NCBI GenBank assembly: GCA_022376925.1
Contig: JAIOJX010000025.1
Location: 140,823,301-140,887,300 of the forward strand
Reading direction: 5' to 3'
DNA from: Tragulus kanchil
Taxonomy: Eukaryota; Chordata; Mammalia; Artiodactyla; Tragulidae
DNA length: 64,000 nucleotides
The number at the start of each line of letters is the position of its first letter. Position 1 is the stretch's first letter. Under the pieces are notes generated by a model. The model was given only the letters and a program-made list of their open reading frames with translations, was not told the origin of the DNA and did no database searches. Shown here one piece after another: positions 23,444 through 36,020 of this stretch. The translations under genes and the position numbers were made by a program.

Positions 23444-23824
23444 ACCATGTCTTTATTTAGTTTCATACCAGGAAAACCTTTGTATGCTTGGTCTATGAAG
23501 TATTTCTTTTACAAAATAGAAGCTCTCCTCTAACATCTCCTAGCATGTTTGTTATCTATTGCTGTTCAACACATTATCTTACAATCTAGTGTCTGAAACA
23601 ATAAACACTTAATGTCTCACATTTTCTGTGTGTTAAGAATCAGACTTGCCTTAGCTGGTGTCTTGCCCTCACAATCTCTTACAGGGTTGCAATTAAGGTG
23701 TCAGTTGTGATTGTGATCTCTTTTGAAGGCACAAATGAGAGGAGATTTGCTTCCAAGCTTACTCAAGTAATTCTGGAAAAAAGCTCAGTAGTTTCTCACG
23801 GGTTCTTGGACTAAAAAGGTCAGC

Positions 23825-24119
23825 TCCTCACTGTTTTTTTTTTTTTTTTTTTGGACACTTCTATTGGTCTTTCATTTATTTATTTTCATCCATCTTTGTT
23901 CTTTGGTCTGTATGGGCCTCCCATCACAGTGGCCTTCCTCATCTCAGAGCACCGACTCTGGGCGCATGCGCTCCAGAGCTCTGGCTCGGTAGTTGGACAC
24001 ATCGGTCCAGCCACTCCAAGGCACACGGGATTCTCCCAGGCCAGGGATCAAACCAGCACCCCTTGCACTGTAAGGCGGTGTCCTTACCCACTGGACCACC
24101 AGGGAAGCCCTCCTCACTG
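23825..24119 (-). mobile_element. tRNA-Glu-derived SINE with 9-bp target-site duplication
   Basis: A long T run (A tail) at 23834-23852 precedes the reverse-complement body, ending ccaccagggaagccc at 24110. The flanks are tcctcactg at 23825-23833 and 24111-24119. Confidence 0.9.
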
Positions 24120-24249
24120 AGAGACTTTCCTTGGTTTCCTGCTTAGAGGCTTTTCCATAGGGAACATAACACTATGGTTGTTGTCTTTCCTCAGAGAGAG
24201 AATCATATGGAGTTCTTTCTTTATATAGGATAATTTCTAAAGGGACATC

Positions 24250-24279
24250 ACGTATATATATATATATTTTTTCTTTTTC

Positions 24280-24319
<40 letters not shown>

Positions 24320-24320
24320 G
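24250..24320. repeat. Compound microsatellite (TA)n (T)n (GT)n
   Basis: A TATA run, a T-rich spacer and a long GT run lie in succession. The duplicate at 25330-25393 has different run lengths, as expected from sequencing or consensus errors in short tandem repeats. Confidence 0.9.
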
Positions 24321-24912
24321 GAGGTGTGTCAGTATGTCCAGCCTGGGGAGGATGTGAATACTAGGAGGCAGGGATCATTGTGAGCACCTTAGAAACGGTC
24401 TGCCACATTGAAGTAAAACAAAATGTGGTAATGTAATGGTCATCACTGTCAATTAGAGTAAATTATTAATTAACTCAGGCCATGGATAGAAATAGATATC
24501 TCCTCTTATGGTGGTTGAGGAAAACTAATAATTTGTGATGCTAACTGTAGTTTATGCTTGAGTGAACCAGAAATTCAAAAATACATACTTAAGACTTACC
24601 TAGTATGGTTAAGACTAGCTTCAAAGATGCAGATTAACCTCCGTAACTAGACCCATGCTCCGTACAATCTCTTAAAAAAGTGTCTGAAACAATAAACACT
24701 TAATGCATTTTTTAAGAATCAGACTTGCCTTAGCTGGTGTCTTGCCCTCACAATCTCTTACAGGGTTGCAATTAAGGTGTCAGTTGTGATTGTGATCTCT
24801 TTTGAAGGCACAAATGAGAGGAGATTTGCTTCCAAGCTTACTCAAGTAATTCTGGAAAAAAGCTCAGTAGTTTCTCACGGGTTCTTGGACTAAAAAGGTC
24901 AGCTCCTCACTG

Positions 24913-25187
24913 TTTTTTTTTTTTTTTTTTGGACACTTCTATTGGTCTTTCATTTATTTATTTTCATCCATCTTTGTTCTTTGGTCTGTATGGGCCTCCC
25001 ATCACAGTGGCCTTCCTCATCTCAGAGCACCGACTCTGGGCGCATGCGCTCAGAGCTCTGGCTCGGTAGTTGGACACATCGGTCCAGCCACTCCAAGGCA
25101 CACGGGATTCTCCCAGGCCAGGGATCAAACCAGCACCCCTTGCACTGTAAGGCGGTGTCCTTACCCACTGGACCACCAGGGAAGCCC
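24913..25187 (-). mobile_element. tRNA-Glu-derived SINE, duplicate of 23825-24119
   Basis: Same SINE and flanks. One C is missing in gcgctcagagc, and the T run differs in length. Confidence 0.88.
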
Positions 25188-25356
25188 TCCTCACTGAGAG
25201 ACTTTCCTTGGTTTCCTGCTTAGAGGCTTTTCCATAGGGAACATAACACTATGGTTGTTGTCTTTCCTCAGAGAGAGAATCATATGGAGTTCTTTCTTTA
25301 TATAGGATAATTTCTAAAGGGACATCACGTATATATATATATATTTTTTTTTTTTC

Positions 25357-25394
<38 letters not shown>

Positions 25395-25689
25395 GGAGGT
25401 GTGTCAGTATGTCCAGCCTGGGGAGGATGTGAATACTAGGAGGCAGGGATCATTGTGAGCACCTTAGAAACGGTCTGCCACATTGAAGTAAAACAAAATG
25501 TGGTAATGTAATGGTCATCACTGTCAATTAGAGTAAATTATTAATTAACTCAGGCCATGGATAGAAATAGATATCTCCTCTTATGGTGGTTGAGGAAAAC
25601 TAATAATTTGTGATGCTAACTGTAGTTTATGCTTGAGTGAACCAGAAATTCAAAAATACATACTTAAGACTTACCTAGTATGGTTAAGA

Positions 25690-25783
25690 CTCCATGCTTC
25701 CAATGCCAGATGCAGGAGTTCAATCCCTGGCCCAGTAACTAAGACCCCACATACCCTGTGGCATAGCCAAAAAAAAAAAAAAG
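25690..25783 (+). mobile_element. CHR-type SINE fragment
   Basis: The 3' part of a tRNA-derived SINE with a box-B-like gttcaatccctgg, taagaccccacataccctg, and a gccaaaaaaa tail. Duplicated at about 26808-26899. Confidence 0.82.
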
Positions 25784-26578
25784 AAAGATAGTCACATACA
25801 CACAAGATACATGCTTAACTATAAGATCAGGTCACTTGTGATTAAATCTTCTCTTGAAACACCATGTATATGTAAGTTTGGTAGTTCTTTTGTATCTGTT
25901 GCCTTTTAGTAGTTGGTGATGTGTCAGACATTTTATATGCAGAGAATTAAATTGTGTTCACATAGTAAGGAATAATCAGCATGCATCAGATGGAAATATT
26001 TTCTATAAAGTGAACTACTCCAACAGAAGCTGAAATCCAGAACAGGCACAATTGGTGAAAGTTGCCTTCACACCTCAGTACTTCTTTTCCAAAACTCTCG
26101 ATGCATACAGTGAGATATTCTTGCTGTTTTGATTGAAATAGCTAAGGACAGGCTACTTCAGCTGACATCTGGGTTATACAGCTTCTAAATCAAACTAAAT
26201 ATATCGCCCACTCAAGTGGCTCTTCTTTCTAATTGTATGTTTTTGTTAATAGCATCAACATACTTAGATTCTCAGCATCATCACTTCTTATTCTACATAC
26301 CCCTCTCCAGATAGTCATTCAGTTGCAGAGTTCTATTTTCAATGCATGCAATGGCTCTTACATCTCATTGGCTCTATTTCCAGAGCTACCACACACAAAG
26401 TCTCCCTTATGTGGGTAAGTTTAATATGCTCTCTTGGGCTTTCTGATTCAAAATTTTCTTTCCAATATTTTTATTCTTTCAAGATTATCTCAAATAATGC
26501 AATGTATTAATCTCCTGATAAAATATTCACTCCTTAAACTTAAGTTGAAGCAGGCCATTCTTTACCAGACTTTTTTAA
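25784..26578. other. AT-rich stretch, nothing recognised
   Basis: No family or gene recognised. The 61-codon frame at 26233-26418 lacks any known motif and recurs at 27349 only through duplication 11. Confidence 0.5.
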
Positions 26579-26807
26579 GGCAGGGATCATTGTGATGCTC
26601 CACATTGAAGTAAAACAAAATGTAAAGTATGGTCATCACTGTCAATTAGAGTAAATTATTAATTAACTCAGGCCATGGATAGAAATAGATATCTCCTCTT
26701 ATGGTGGTTGAGGAAAACTAATAATTTGTGATGCTAACTGTAGTTTATGCTTGAGTGAACCAGAAATTCAAAAATACATACTTAAGACTTACCTAGTATG
26801 GTTAAGA

Positions 26808-26899
26808 CTCCATGCTTCCAATGCCAGATGCAGGAGTTCAATCCCTGGCCCAGTAACTAAGACCCCACATACCCTGTGGCATAGCCAAAAAAAAAAAAG
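26808..26899 (+). mobile_element. CHR-type SINE fragment, duplicate of 25690-25783
   Basis: Same fragment with a slightly shorter A tail. Confidence 0.82.
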
Positions 26900-27467
26900 A
26901 AAGATAGTCACATACACACAAGATACATGCTTAACTATAAGATCAGGTCACTTGTGATTAAATCTTCTCTTGAAACACCATGTATATGTAAGTTTGGTAG
27001 TTCTTTTGTATCTGTTGCCTTTTAGTAGTTGGTGATGTGTCAGACATTTTATATGCAGAGAATTAAATTGTGTTCACATAGTAAGGAATAATCAGCATGC
27101 ATCAGATGGAAATATTTTCTATAAAGTGAACTACTCCAACAGAAGCTGAAATCCAGAACAGGCACAATTGGTGAAAGTTGCCTTCACACCTCAGTACTTC
27201 TTTTCCAAAACTCTCGATGCATACAGTGAGATATTCTTGCTGTTTTGATTGAAATAGCTAAGGACAGGCTACTTCAGCTGACATCTGGGTTATACAGCTT
27301 CTAAATCAAACTAAATATATCGCCCACTCAAGTGGCTCTTCTTTCTAATTGTATGTTTTTGTTAATAGCATCAACATACTTAGATTCTCAGCATCATCAC
27401 TTCTTATTCTACATACCCCTCTCCAGATAGTCATTCAGTTGCAGAGTTCTATTTTCAATGCATGCAA

Positions 27468-29517
27468 TGGCTCTTACATCTCATTGGCTCTATTTCCAGA
27501 GCTACCACACACAAAGTCTCCCTTATGTGGGTAAGTTTAATATGCTCTCTTGGGCTTTCTGATTCAAAATTTTCTTTCCAATATTTTTATTCTTTCAAGA
27601 TTATCTCAAATAATGCAATGTATTAATCTCCTGATAAAATATTCACTCCTTAAACTTAAGTTGAAGCAGGCCATTCTTTACCAGACTTGAGTTGAGGTTT
27701 AATTTGCTATTTTTCCCATGACTGCTTCTGAAACTTGGCTTACAATATTTATTTTTACCTGTTTTAAATTATATAATTTTTCCCTGTTTTTCCATCTATA
27801 CTACTACAACCTTTCCAATCAACATGTGTAAAACTTTCCCATCCAGCAGTGGTTTTCATGGTAACTCACTCATGGAAACTTACTTGATTGTGCTAACAGA
27901 AATATTTCCCAATCCCAAGTTGAGTTCACACTGAATATTACGTTTCGTGGTTCTATATTTTATCACCCTTCTTAGACTACAAAATAATACTGTTCATCAG
28001 TGTTTTCCACTTAGTATCTACCACAGGATCTTACATATAGCTGACTTCAAAGAAAGTGTAAAAGTTAATAGGGTGACTAAACCCATGGTATAAGTACCAT
28101 GCCCACCTAAATACAGATATTATGTAAATACATGCATAAGCACTCATTACATTTTGTGATGTGGCTGCTTGGGTATGTCCAATGAGGGAATGGGGTTTAT
28201 CTAGGTCAATTTTTATTCTGTTGCTGGACCACTCTACTTTTCTGAACATTTTTTCTTTCAATAATCTGAACTCTGACTTTTAAATGTTATTAATAAATAC
28301 CATAACAATAGTAGTTACAGTTGCTTCATAATTTAATAATAAATTATAGCTTATAAAAATTTTATCTAAATAAAATTCCGTAATTTTCCTAAAAGGCACA
28401 GAATAGACCTATCGTCTCAGTGACTGGTTTTCTGTCATATTAACACCCCTCCTAAGTATTGATCATGTGTGAATCTCCTCTGAAATTTTTGGCTCTTACA
28501 TCTCATTGGCTCTATTTCCAGAGCTACCACACACAAAGTCTCCCTTATGTGGGTAAGTTTAATATGCTCTCTTGGGCTTTCTGATTCAAAATTTTCTTTC
28601 CAATATTTTTATTCTTTCAAGATTATCTCAAATAATGCAATGTATTAATCTCCTGATAAAATATTCACTCCTTAAACTTAAGTTGAAGCAGGCCATTCTT
28701 TACCAGACTTGAGTTGAGGTTTAATTTGCTATTTTTCCCATGACTGCTTCTGAAACTTGGCTTACAATATTTATTTTTACCTGTTTTAAATTATATAATT
28801 TTTCCCTGTTTTTCCATCTATACTACTACAACCTTTCCAATCAACATGTGTAAAACTTTCCCATCCAGCAGTGGTTTTCATGGTAACTCACTCATGGAAA
28901 CTTACTTGATTGTGCTAACAGAAATATTTCCCAATCCCAAGTTGAGTTCACACTGAATATTACGTTTCGTGGTTCTATATTTTATCACCCTTCTTAGACT
29001 ACAAAATAATACTGTTCATCAGTGTTTTCCACTTAGTATCTACCACAGGATCTTACATATAGCTGACTTCAAAGAAAGTGTAAAAGTTAATAGGGTGACT
29101 AAACCCATGGTATAAGTACCATGCCCACCTAAATACAGATATTATGTAAATACATGCATAAGCACTCATTACATTTTGTGATGTGGCTGCTTGGGTATGT
29201 CCAATGAGGGAATGGGGTTTATCTAGGTCAATTTTTATTCTGTTGCTGGACCACTCTACTTTTCTGAACATTTTTTCTTTCAATAATCTGAACTCTGACT
29301 TTTAAATGTTATTAATAAATACCATAACAATAGTAGTTACAGTTGCTTCATAATTTAATAATAAATTATAGCTTATAAAAATTTTTATCTAAATAAAATT
29401 CCGTAATTTTCCTAAAAAGGCACAGAATAGACCTATCGTCTCAGTGACTGGTTTTCTGTCATATTAACACCCCTCCCTAAGTATTGATCATGTGTGAATC
29501 TCCTCTGAAAATTTTTT
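27468..29517. repeat. Direct duplication 12 (27468-28490 / 28490-29517)
   Basis: Offset of 1022 grows through extra single bases in homopolymers of the second copy: the T run near 29381, the A run near 29415 and the C run near 29471. These differences cluster toward the right edge of the first copy. Confidence 0.96.
27689..28489. other. AT-rich stretch, nothing recognised
   Basis: No repeat family or gene recognised. It recurs at 28711-29517. Confidence 0.5.
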
Positions 29518-29552
29518 CCTAATCTTGAATCTCCTTTGGATATGTCAGAGTA

Positions 29553-29762
29553 AGAGGCCTCCCAGGTGGCTCTAGTGGTAAAGAATCCACCTGCCAATGC
29601 ATGAGACACAGGAGACTTGGGTTAGATCCCTGGGTCAGGAAGATCCCTAGAGGAGGAAATGGCAACCCACTCCAATGTTCTTTCCTGGGAAATCTCCTGT
29701 ATAGAAGAGCCTGGTGGGCTGCAGTCCATGAGGTCGCAGAGTCAGGTATGACTGAGTGCACC
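29553..29762 (+). mobile_element. Bov-tA SINE
   Basis: Complete element with tRNA-like head (cctcccaggtggctctagtg), ggaagatccctagaggagga and the gaggtcgcagagtcaggtat body. Single copy, outside the duplications. Confidence 0.9.
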
Positions 29763-30830
29763 CTCAGAGAACGAGCTCAGAGAAATACTTTCAAAAAGCA
29801 CTATTACATTAAAAGTAAGGGAAAAGACGCTAGAAAATCATTTAAATGAATTAAATGATAACTGTGTATCTTGATAGAGGCATTAACTGATGTTAAATCA
29901 TATTGCAATACGTAAGTGTATCAAATCAACATATTGTATATCTTAAACTTACATGATGTTATGTCAAATATTAGTTATACTTCAATTTTAAAGAAGAGCT
30001 AAATAAGATACTATACATAAAACACTAACGTTTCTTTTTAGAGAGAAAAATCCATGGGGTAAATTATTATTGTTAAAACTTTAATATTTATGGTGACTCT
30101 AAAAAATGTTCTTACTTTCTGGGAAGCAATGAATATAGTTAAAATTATGTGTATACCATGTGAATAAGAAAATATTCTATAATTTTAGTAGCAGTTATCT
30201 CTGTTTTATTTGGGTCTTGGTATTTTTTAATTTTTTGTATAGCTCCTTATGTTTTTGTAGTTCTAAATAATGGATATTTTCTTTTGTGATAGGAATTGCT
30301 TTGACTGGTTAAGCATCTCTTTTCCTGCTTTTTCATTTTAAGTTTCTCTGTGTATCCTGAGTCTAAATTTTCCTGACACTCTTCTGTCAGATTCACAAAA
30401 TCCTTTTTTTTTTTTTTAATGTAACTTTTGTTCATCTTCTATATAAATTTATTCCATATCTGATTTACTCATTAGCAGTTTTTGTTAATTGTTTGGATTA
30501 CCTTTCTTCTTAACTTTCAGCTAAAAATGACTCAAGATTATTTTTTAGAATGGAATTATTAGCAGTTCTCAACTATTTTTGTTCTTAAATATCTTTATAT
30601 CCTCTGATGGTCAATATCGATAACTCACTATGACAATATCTCAATCTAGGGATTACATCATTGGTATACATCATATATCACTGTGTTTGTATGTGTGTGT
30701 GTACATGTGTGTGTGTGTGAATGGTTAAAAAATATCTCACCAGTTATCCTGATAACGATTCCCCCAACCTCTCATTGAGATTGCTTTTTAAGGGCTCCCA
30801 TGCATCTGAGATGTTTAATTTTCCAGGCCT
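29763..30830. other. AT-rich stretch with short T and GT runs
   Basis: A T run lies at about 30404-30417 and a GT-rich run at about 30687-30719. No family or gene recognised. Confidence 0.5.
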
Positions 30831-30839
30831 TCACTGTGG

Positions 30840-31000
30840 AACACTGTGTAGAATGATGGTATTGGGTATCAGATGACCTAGGTTTAAGGCTTTGGCCTGT
30901 CATTTACAAGTTTGTGACCCAAGGCAGTCATTTAGCCCCTCTTTTGCTTTCCTTCCCTGATTTTAAAATAGAAATAAAATATTTCATAAAGAGATATACC
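30840..31000 (+). mobile_element. MIR SINE fragment
   Basis: Diverged MIR core: taggtttaaggctttggcct, then acaagtttgtgacccaaggc and cagtcatttagcccctct, corresponding to the conserved core followed by the decayed 3' part. Confidence 0.65.
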
Positions 31001-32123
31001 AGGATAAGTTAATTTATAAGTTCTTTGAAGGATAAAAAAGGTTATATAAAAAAGGCATACATATTACTATTATTTTCTTTTAACTTTGAAGTGTGCTTAC
31101 TTAACATTTAAGACCCCTTTGTCACTGTGCTCTCCTCAGCCCCTTTCATTATTTTGAAATCCAGTGTTACAGACTTATCTTAAGCTTATTCACATTACCA
31201 GTTAGTTCTGATTGGTTCCTTCTTATAGATCAGGCCACTTTTGGGGTTCTGTAGGAAAAAGTCATCCTTAGAAAATGTGACAGCATGATTCTTCAAGACT
31301 ATTAAGTACCTCCATAAATCCTTTGCACTGTCTGAGACAAAAGCAGATTATTAAAATATAGATCCTGAGATAGGAATGGAAATAGAAAAGGAATAGGAAA
31401 GTACAAGTAAAATATTAGTTGATTAAAATGGGTCATCATATAATCTGCTTATTAAATTCAAATATAAACAACCAGAATGATTTTTTAAAAACAGTACATA
31501 ACAGTATATACCATAATACTCAATTGCTTAATATCACCAATGGCTTCACTGTATGTGGACACAAATTTGAACTCCTAGATTTTTTGTTATTTTAAATTAA
31601 GTTGTGTGTGTGTGAGAAAGAAAGAGAAAGAGTATGTATGTATTTTAGTAGTCCCCTACATTTTGCAATTATTCTCATCATTAGGGAAGATATTTTTTAG
31701 TTTAGGTCATAACTTAAATAAACAATGAATATATCTTTTTAAATTGATAAAGCTTGACTCATGATGAACCATTGGAATTTTAGACATATTTGTAAAAAAA
31801 AGTTTATTGATTTTCAAATGAGACAATGGAAGTGAAGTTAATTTATGCAACTTAAAATCTGATTTATTTGGCAGAGTATACACATGCACATACAAACTTA
31901 TGCATGTAATATATGTAATTTTATGCATATTTAAATGTTTGAAAACTAATTTAAGAAATATTTTGAGAGCCATCTATCTAGTAATTTCTCCATTCATTCT
32001 TATTTCTTTATTTCTGTTTTCTCTGTCTTCCTCCTTCTAAATAACATAACTATGATAATTGTGATGATTTCCAAATTGAAGTTTTAGAAATTGATTTTGA
32101 TATACTAATCATGAGTAAGTGAG
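31001..32123. other. AT-rich stretch, nothing recognised
   Basis: No repeat family or gene recognised. A short GT run lies at about 31603-31612. Confidence 0.45.
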
Positions 32124-33220
32124 GGATAAAAATGTTATATAAAAAAGGCATACATATTACTATTATTTTCTTTTAACTTTGAAGTGTGCTTACTTAACAT
32201 TTAAGACCCCTTTGTCACTGTGCTCTCCTCAGCCCCTTTCATTATTTTGAAATCCAGTGTTACAGACTTATCTTAAGCTTATTCACATTACCAGTTAGTT
32301 CTGATTGGTTCCTTCTTATAGATCAGGCCACTTTTGGGGTTCTGTAGGAAAAAGTCATCCTTAGAAAATGTGACAGCATGATTCTTCAAGACTATTAAGT
32401 ACCTCCATAAATCCTTTGCACTGTCTGAGACAAAAGCAGATTATTAAAATATAGATCCTGAGATAGGAATGGAAATAGAAAAAGGAATAGGGAAAGTACA
32501 AGTAAAATATTAGTTGATTAAAATGGGTCATCATATAATCTGCTTATTAAATTCAAATATAAACAACCAGAATGATTTTTTAAAAACAGTACATAACAGT
32601 ATATACCATAATACTCAATTGCTTAATATCACCAATGGCTTCACTGTATGTGGACACAAATTTGAACTCCTAGATTTTTTGTTATTTTAAATTAAGTTGT
32701 GTGTGTGTGAGAAAGAAAGAGAAAGAGTATGTATGTATTTTAGTAGTCCCCTACATTTTGCAATTATTCTCATCATTAGGGAAGATATTTTTTAGTTTAG
32801 GTCATAACTTAAATAAACAATGAATATATCTTTTTAAATTGATAAAGCTTGACTCATGATGAACCATTGGAATTTTAGACATATTTGTCAAAAAGTTTAT
32901 TGATTTTCAAATGAGACAATGGAAGTGAAGTTAATTTATGCAACTTAAAATCTGATTTATTTGGCAGAGTATACACATGCACATACAAACTTATGCATGT
33001 AATATATGTAATTTTATGCATATTTAAATGTTTGAAAACTAATTTAAGAAATATTTTGAGAGCCATCTATCTAGTAATTTCTCCATTCATTCTTATTTCT
33101 TTATTTCTGTTTTCTCTGTCTTCCTCCTTCTAAATAACATAACTATGATAATTGTAAAGATTTCCAAATTGAACTTTTAGAAATTGATTTTTGATATACT
33201 AATCATGAGTAAGTGAGGGA
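31030..33220. repeat. Direct duplication 13 (31030-32126 / 32124-33220)
   Basis: Offset about 1094. Near the right edge of the first copy (32065-32100) three differences cluster: gtgatgattt versus gtaaagattt, gaagttttag versus gaacttttag, and a T-run change. The third copy at 34218-34258 agrees with the second, so the errors belong to the first copy's end. Confidence 0.97.
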
Positions 33221-34988
33221 AGCTGTTCCTTCTCCTTACTTAGTAAGTGATTTTTGTTTCAGGAGTGAATTTGGAATACTGTGATTAATAGAAGAGTTTG
33301 TAGGAAAGTGGTAACACTACAGCCTGCTTTGTTAGGTGAATATATGTAAAGAGCTCAGCATTGGCCTGTCTGCATTATGTTGTTAATTAAGATGCCTGGG
33401 GAAACTAAGTCAAGTTAATACATTTTACATCTTTTAGTGTTTTTTTTTTTTTAAACAAACATAGCTAATTAGAAGAAATTCAGAAATGATGCTTAAGGAA
33501 AACATACGAACATAACAAATCAACACTAAATAATACACATTAGCAAGTGAAAACATTCAGGGAATTAAAACTAATTACAGGTGACAAATCTTAAGGATGT
33601 GACTTTTTACTCAGGGTTTGAGTCTAGGAATATTTTCTAATTTATTTTAATGATGACTGAGCCACATTTTCAACAATAATCACAAATTCTTTGTAAGTAA
33701 ACTTTTTAAAAAGTTGAAATATAGTTGATCCATAGTATAAGTTATAGGGGCACAATAGTATAATATAATGATTCACAATCTTTAATTAAAAATATATTTA
33801 TTTATTTACTTGTTTGGTTGCATGTGGGTCTTAATTATGGTGCATGGGTTCCAGAGTGTGTGGATTTAGTTTCTATGTGGCACATGGGACCTTAGTTCCC
33901 TAACCAGGGATTAAACCCTCATGATGAACCATTGGAATTTTAGACATATTTGTAAAAAAGTTTATTGATTTTCAAATGAGACAATGGAAGTGAAGTTAAT
34001 TTATGCAACTTAAAATCTGATTTATTTGGCAGAGTATACACATGCACATACAAACTTATGCATGTAATATATGTAATTTTATGCATATTTAAATGTTTGA
34101 AAACTAATTTAAGAAATATTTTGAGAGCCATCTATCTAGTAATTTCTCCATTCATTCTTATTTCTTTATTTCTGTTTTCTCTGTCTTCCTCCTTCTAAAT
34201 AACATAACTATGATAATTGTAAAGATTTCCAAATTGAACTTTTAGAAATTGATTTTTGATATACTAATCATGAGTAAGTGAGGGAAGCTGTTCCTTCTCC
34301 TTACTTAGTAAGTGATTTTTGTTTCAGGAGTGAATTTGGAATACTGTGATTAATAGAAGAGTTTGTAGGGAAAGTGGTAACACTACAGCCTGCTTTGTTA
34401 GGTGAATATATGTAAAGAGCTCAGCATTGGCCTGTCTGCATTATGTTGTTAATTAAGATGCCTGGGGAAACTAAGTCAAGTTAATACATTTTACATCTTT
34501 TAGTGTTTTTTTTTTTTTAAACAAACATAGCTAATTAGAAGAAATTCAGAAATGATGCTTAAGGAAAACATACGAACATAACAAATCAACACTAAATAAT
34601 ACACATTAGCAAGTGAAAACATTCAGGGAATTAAAACTAATTACAGGTGACAAATCTTAAGGATGTGACTTTTTACTCAGGGTTTGAGTCTAGGAATATT
34701 TTCTAATTTATTTTAATGATGACTGAGCCACATTTTCAACAATAATCACAAATTCTTTGTAAGTAAACTTTTTAAAAAGTTGAAATATAGTTGATCCATA
34801 GTATAAGTTATAGGGGCACAATAGTATAATATAATGATTCACAATCTTTAATTAAAAATATATTTATTTATTTACTTGTTTGGTTGCATGTGGGTCTTAA
34901 TTATGGTGCATGGGTTCCAGAGTGTGTGGATTTAGTTTCTATGTGGCACATGGGACCTTAGTTCCCTAACCAGGGATTAAACCCTCAT
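32853..34988. repeat. Direct duplication 14 (32853-33922 / 33918-34988)
   Basis: Offset is 1065-1066. Only homopolymer changes are seen (A run near 32889, G run near 33303, T run near 33440). The join falls on a shared ctcat. Confidence 0.96.
33790..33922 (-). mobile_element. CHR-type SINE, cut by a duplication join
   Basis: Reverse-complement SINE ending at the join. The complete element is at 34856-35041. Confidence 0.8.
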
Positions 34989-35041
34989 CCCCTGCTTTGA
35001 AAGGCAAATTCTTAAGCACTGGACCACTGGGGAATTCCCCC
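34856..35041 (-). mobile_element. CHR-type SINE
   Basis: Reverse complement of a tRNA-derived SINE: tttggttgcatgtgggtctt, ccctaaccagggattaaacc and cactggaccactggggaatt. Duplicated at 36021-36206. Confidence 0.85.
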
Positions 35042-35946
35042 CAAATTGGATTTATTTATTTATTAAATTTTTTTAATTGAAGGAAAATCACTTCACAGTG
35101 TTGTATTGGTTTTTGCCATACAACTCAAATCAGCCACAATTATACATATACTCCTGCCCTCTTGAGCCTCCTTCCCTCCTATCCACCTACCCCTCCAGAT
35201 CATCATCATAAAGTGTGAGACTGGGCTCCCCATACTTTATAGCAACTTCCCACCAGCTTGAGGCTGAGCTCCCCATACTTTATAGCAACTTCCCACCAGC
35301 TCTTCACTTTACACAATAGCGTATATACGTCAGTGCTGCTGTTTACATTCGCCACCTTCTCCTTCTCTCACTGTGTCCATAAATCAGTTCTTGACTTCAG
35401 CATTTCCATTCCTTCTCTACAAACAGGTTTATCAATACGGTTTTTTTAGATTCCCTATATATACATTAATGTATGATATTTATTTTTCTCTTTCTGACTT
35501 CGCTTTGAATAACAGGTTCTAGGTTCACCCACCTCACTAATACTGATCCAAGTGTGTTCCTTTTTATGGCTGAGTAGTATTCTGTTGTGTGTCATATGTC
35601 ATAGATATCTAGGTTTCTTCCATGTCATGATGCACAATTGTTAAAGTTTACACTCCATTTGTATTCATCAGAAAATATTGGCTATATTCCCTGCATTGTG
35701 TAATACATCCTGGTAGTTTATCTCCTACCCCTGTATTGTCCTTCCTCTTTCCCTCTCCCCATTAGTAACCCTAGTTTGTTCTTATATCTGTGAGCGTGTG
35801 TCTTTTTTGTTATATTCATTAATTTGTTGTATTTGGTAGATTCCACATATTTAAAAATTGATACGTGGGATTGGTCTTTCTCTATCTGACTCAGTTCACT
35901 TAGCATAATGCCCGGTAAGTTCACCCATGTTATTGCAAATGGCAAA
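35042..35946 (-). mobile_element. L1 3' region (3'UTR and ORF2 end)
   Basis: Minus-strand ruminant L1 3' end. Plus-strand landmarks are aaatcagccacaattataca, ttcctttttatggctgagta and aggtttcttccatgtcatga, matching the commonest cattle-type L1 tail as I recall it. It is repeated at 36207-37111. Confidence 0.85.
35225..35301. repeat. 43-bp internal tandem repeat in the L1 tail
   Basis: A 34-base block beginning gctccccatactttatagca occurs at 35225-35258 and again at 35268-35301. It is present in both large copies (again from about 36390), so it predates the duplication. Confidence 0.9.
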
Positions 35947-36020
35947 TTCACTTTTTTTTCTGTTATAGTATTGTTAGGTTGCACAATAGTATAATATAAT
36001 GATTCACAATCTTTAATTAA

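Larger units (their letters stand above)
21521..23671. repeat. Direct duplication 9 (21521-22589 / 22604-23671)
   Basis: Offset is 1083 then 1082, the change being one A in a run at about 21680 versus 22763. The 14 bases between copies (22590-22603) resemble a corrupted version of the sequence just left of 21521. Confidence 0.96.
23589..25691. repeat. Direct duplication 10 (23589-24616 / 24680-25691)
   Basis: Offset is 1090 falling to 1075 through microsatellite and homopolymer changes. The second copy opens with a deletion-rich stretch (cattttttaagaatc in place of a longer form). The first copy ends in a garbled tail at 24617-24679 that loosely follows the sequence the second copy continues into. 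It is the clearest case of decay at a fragment edge. Confidence 0.96.
25442..27688. repeat. Direct duplication 11 (25442-26572 / 26579-27688)
   Basis: Offset starts at 1137 and settles to 1122, then 1116. The first 60 bases of the second copy lack several blocks (cagggatcattgtgatgctc joins parts that are separate in the first copy). The poly-A of the SINE differs by two bases. Confidence 0.96.

Noticed and set aside
24281..24320. Z-DNA or regulatory element at the GT run
   Set aside because: An ordinary compound microsatellite whose length differs between duplicate copies; nothing nearby suggests a promoter.
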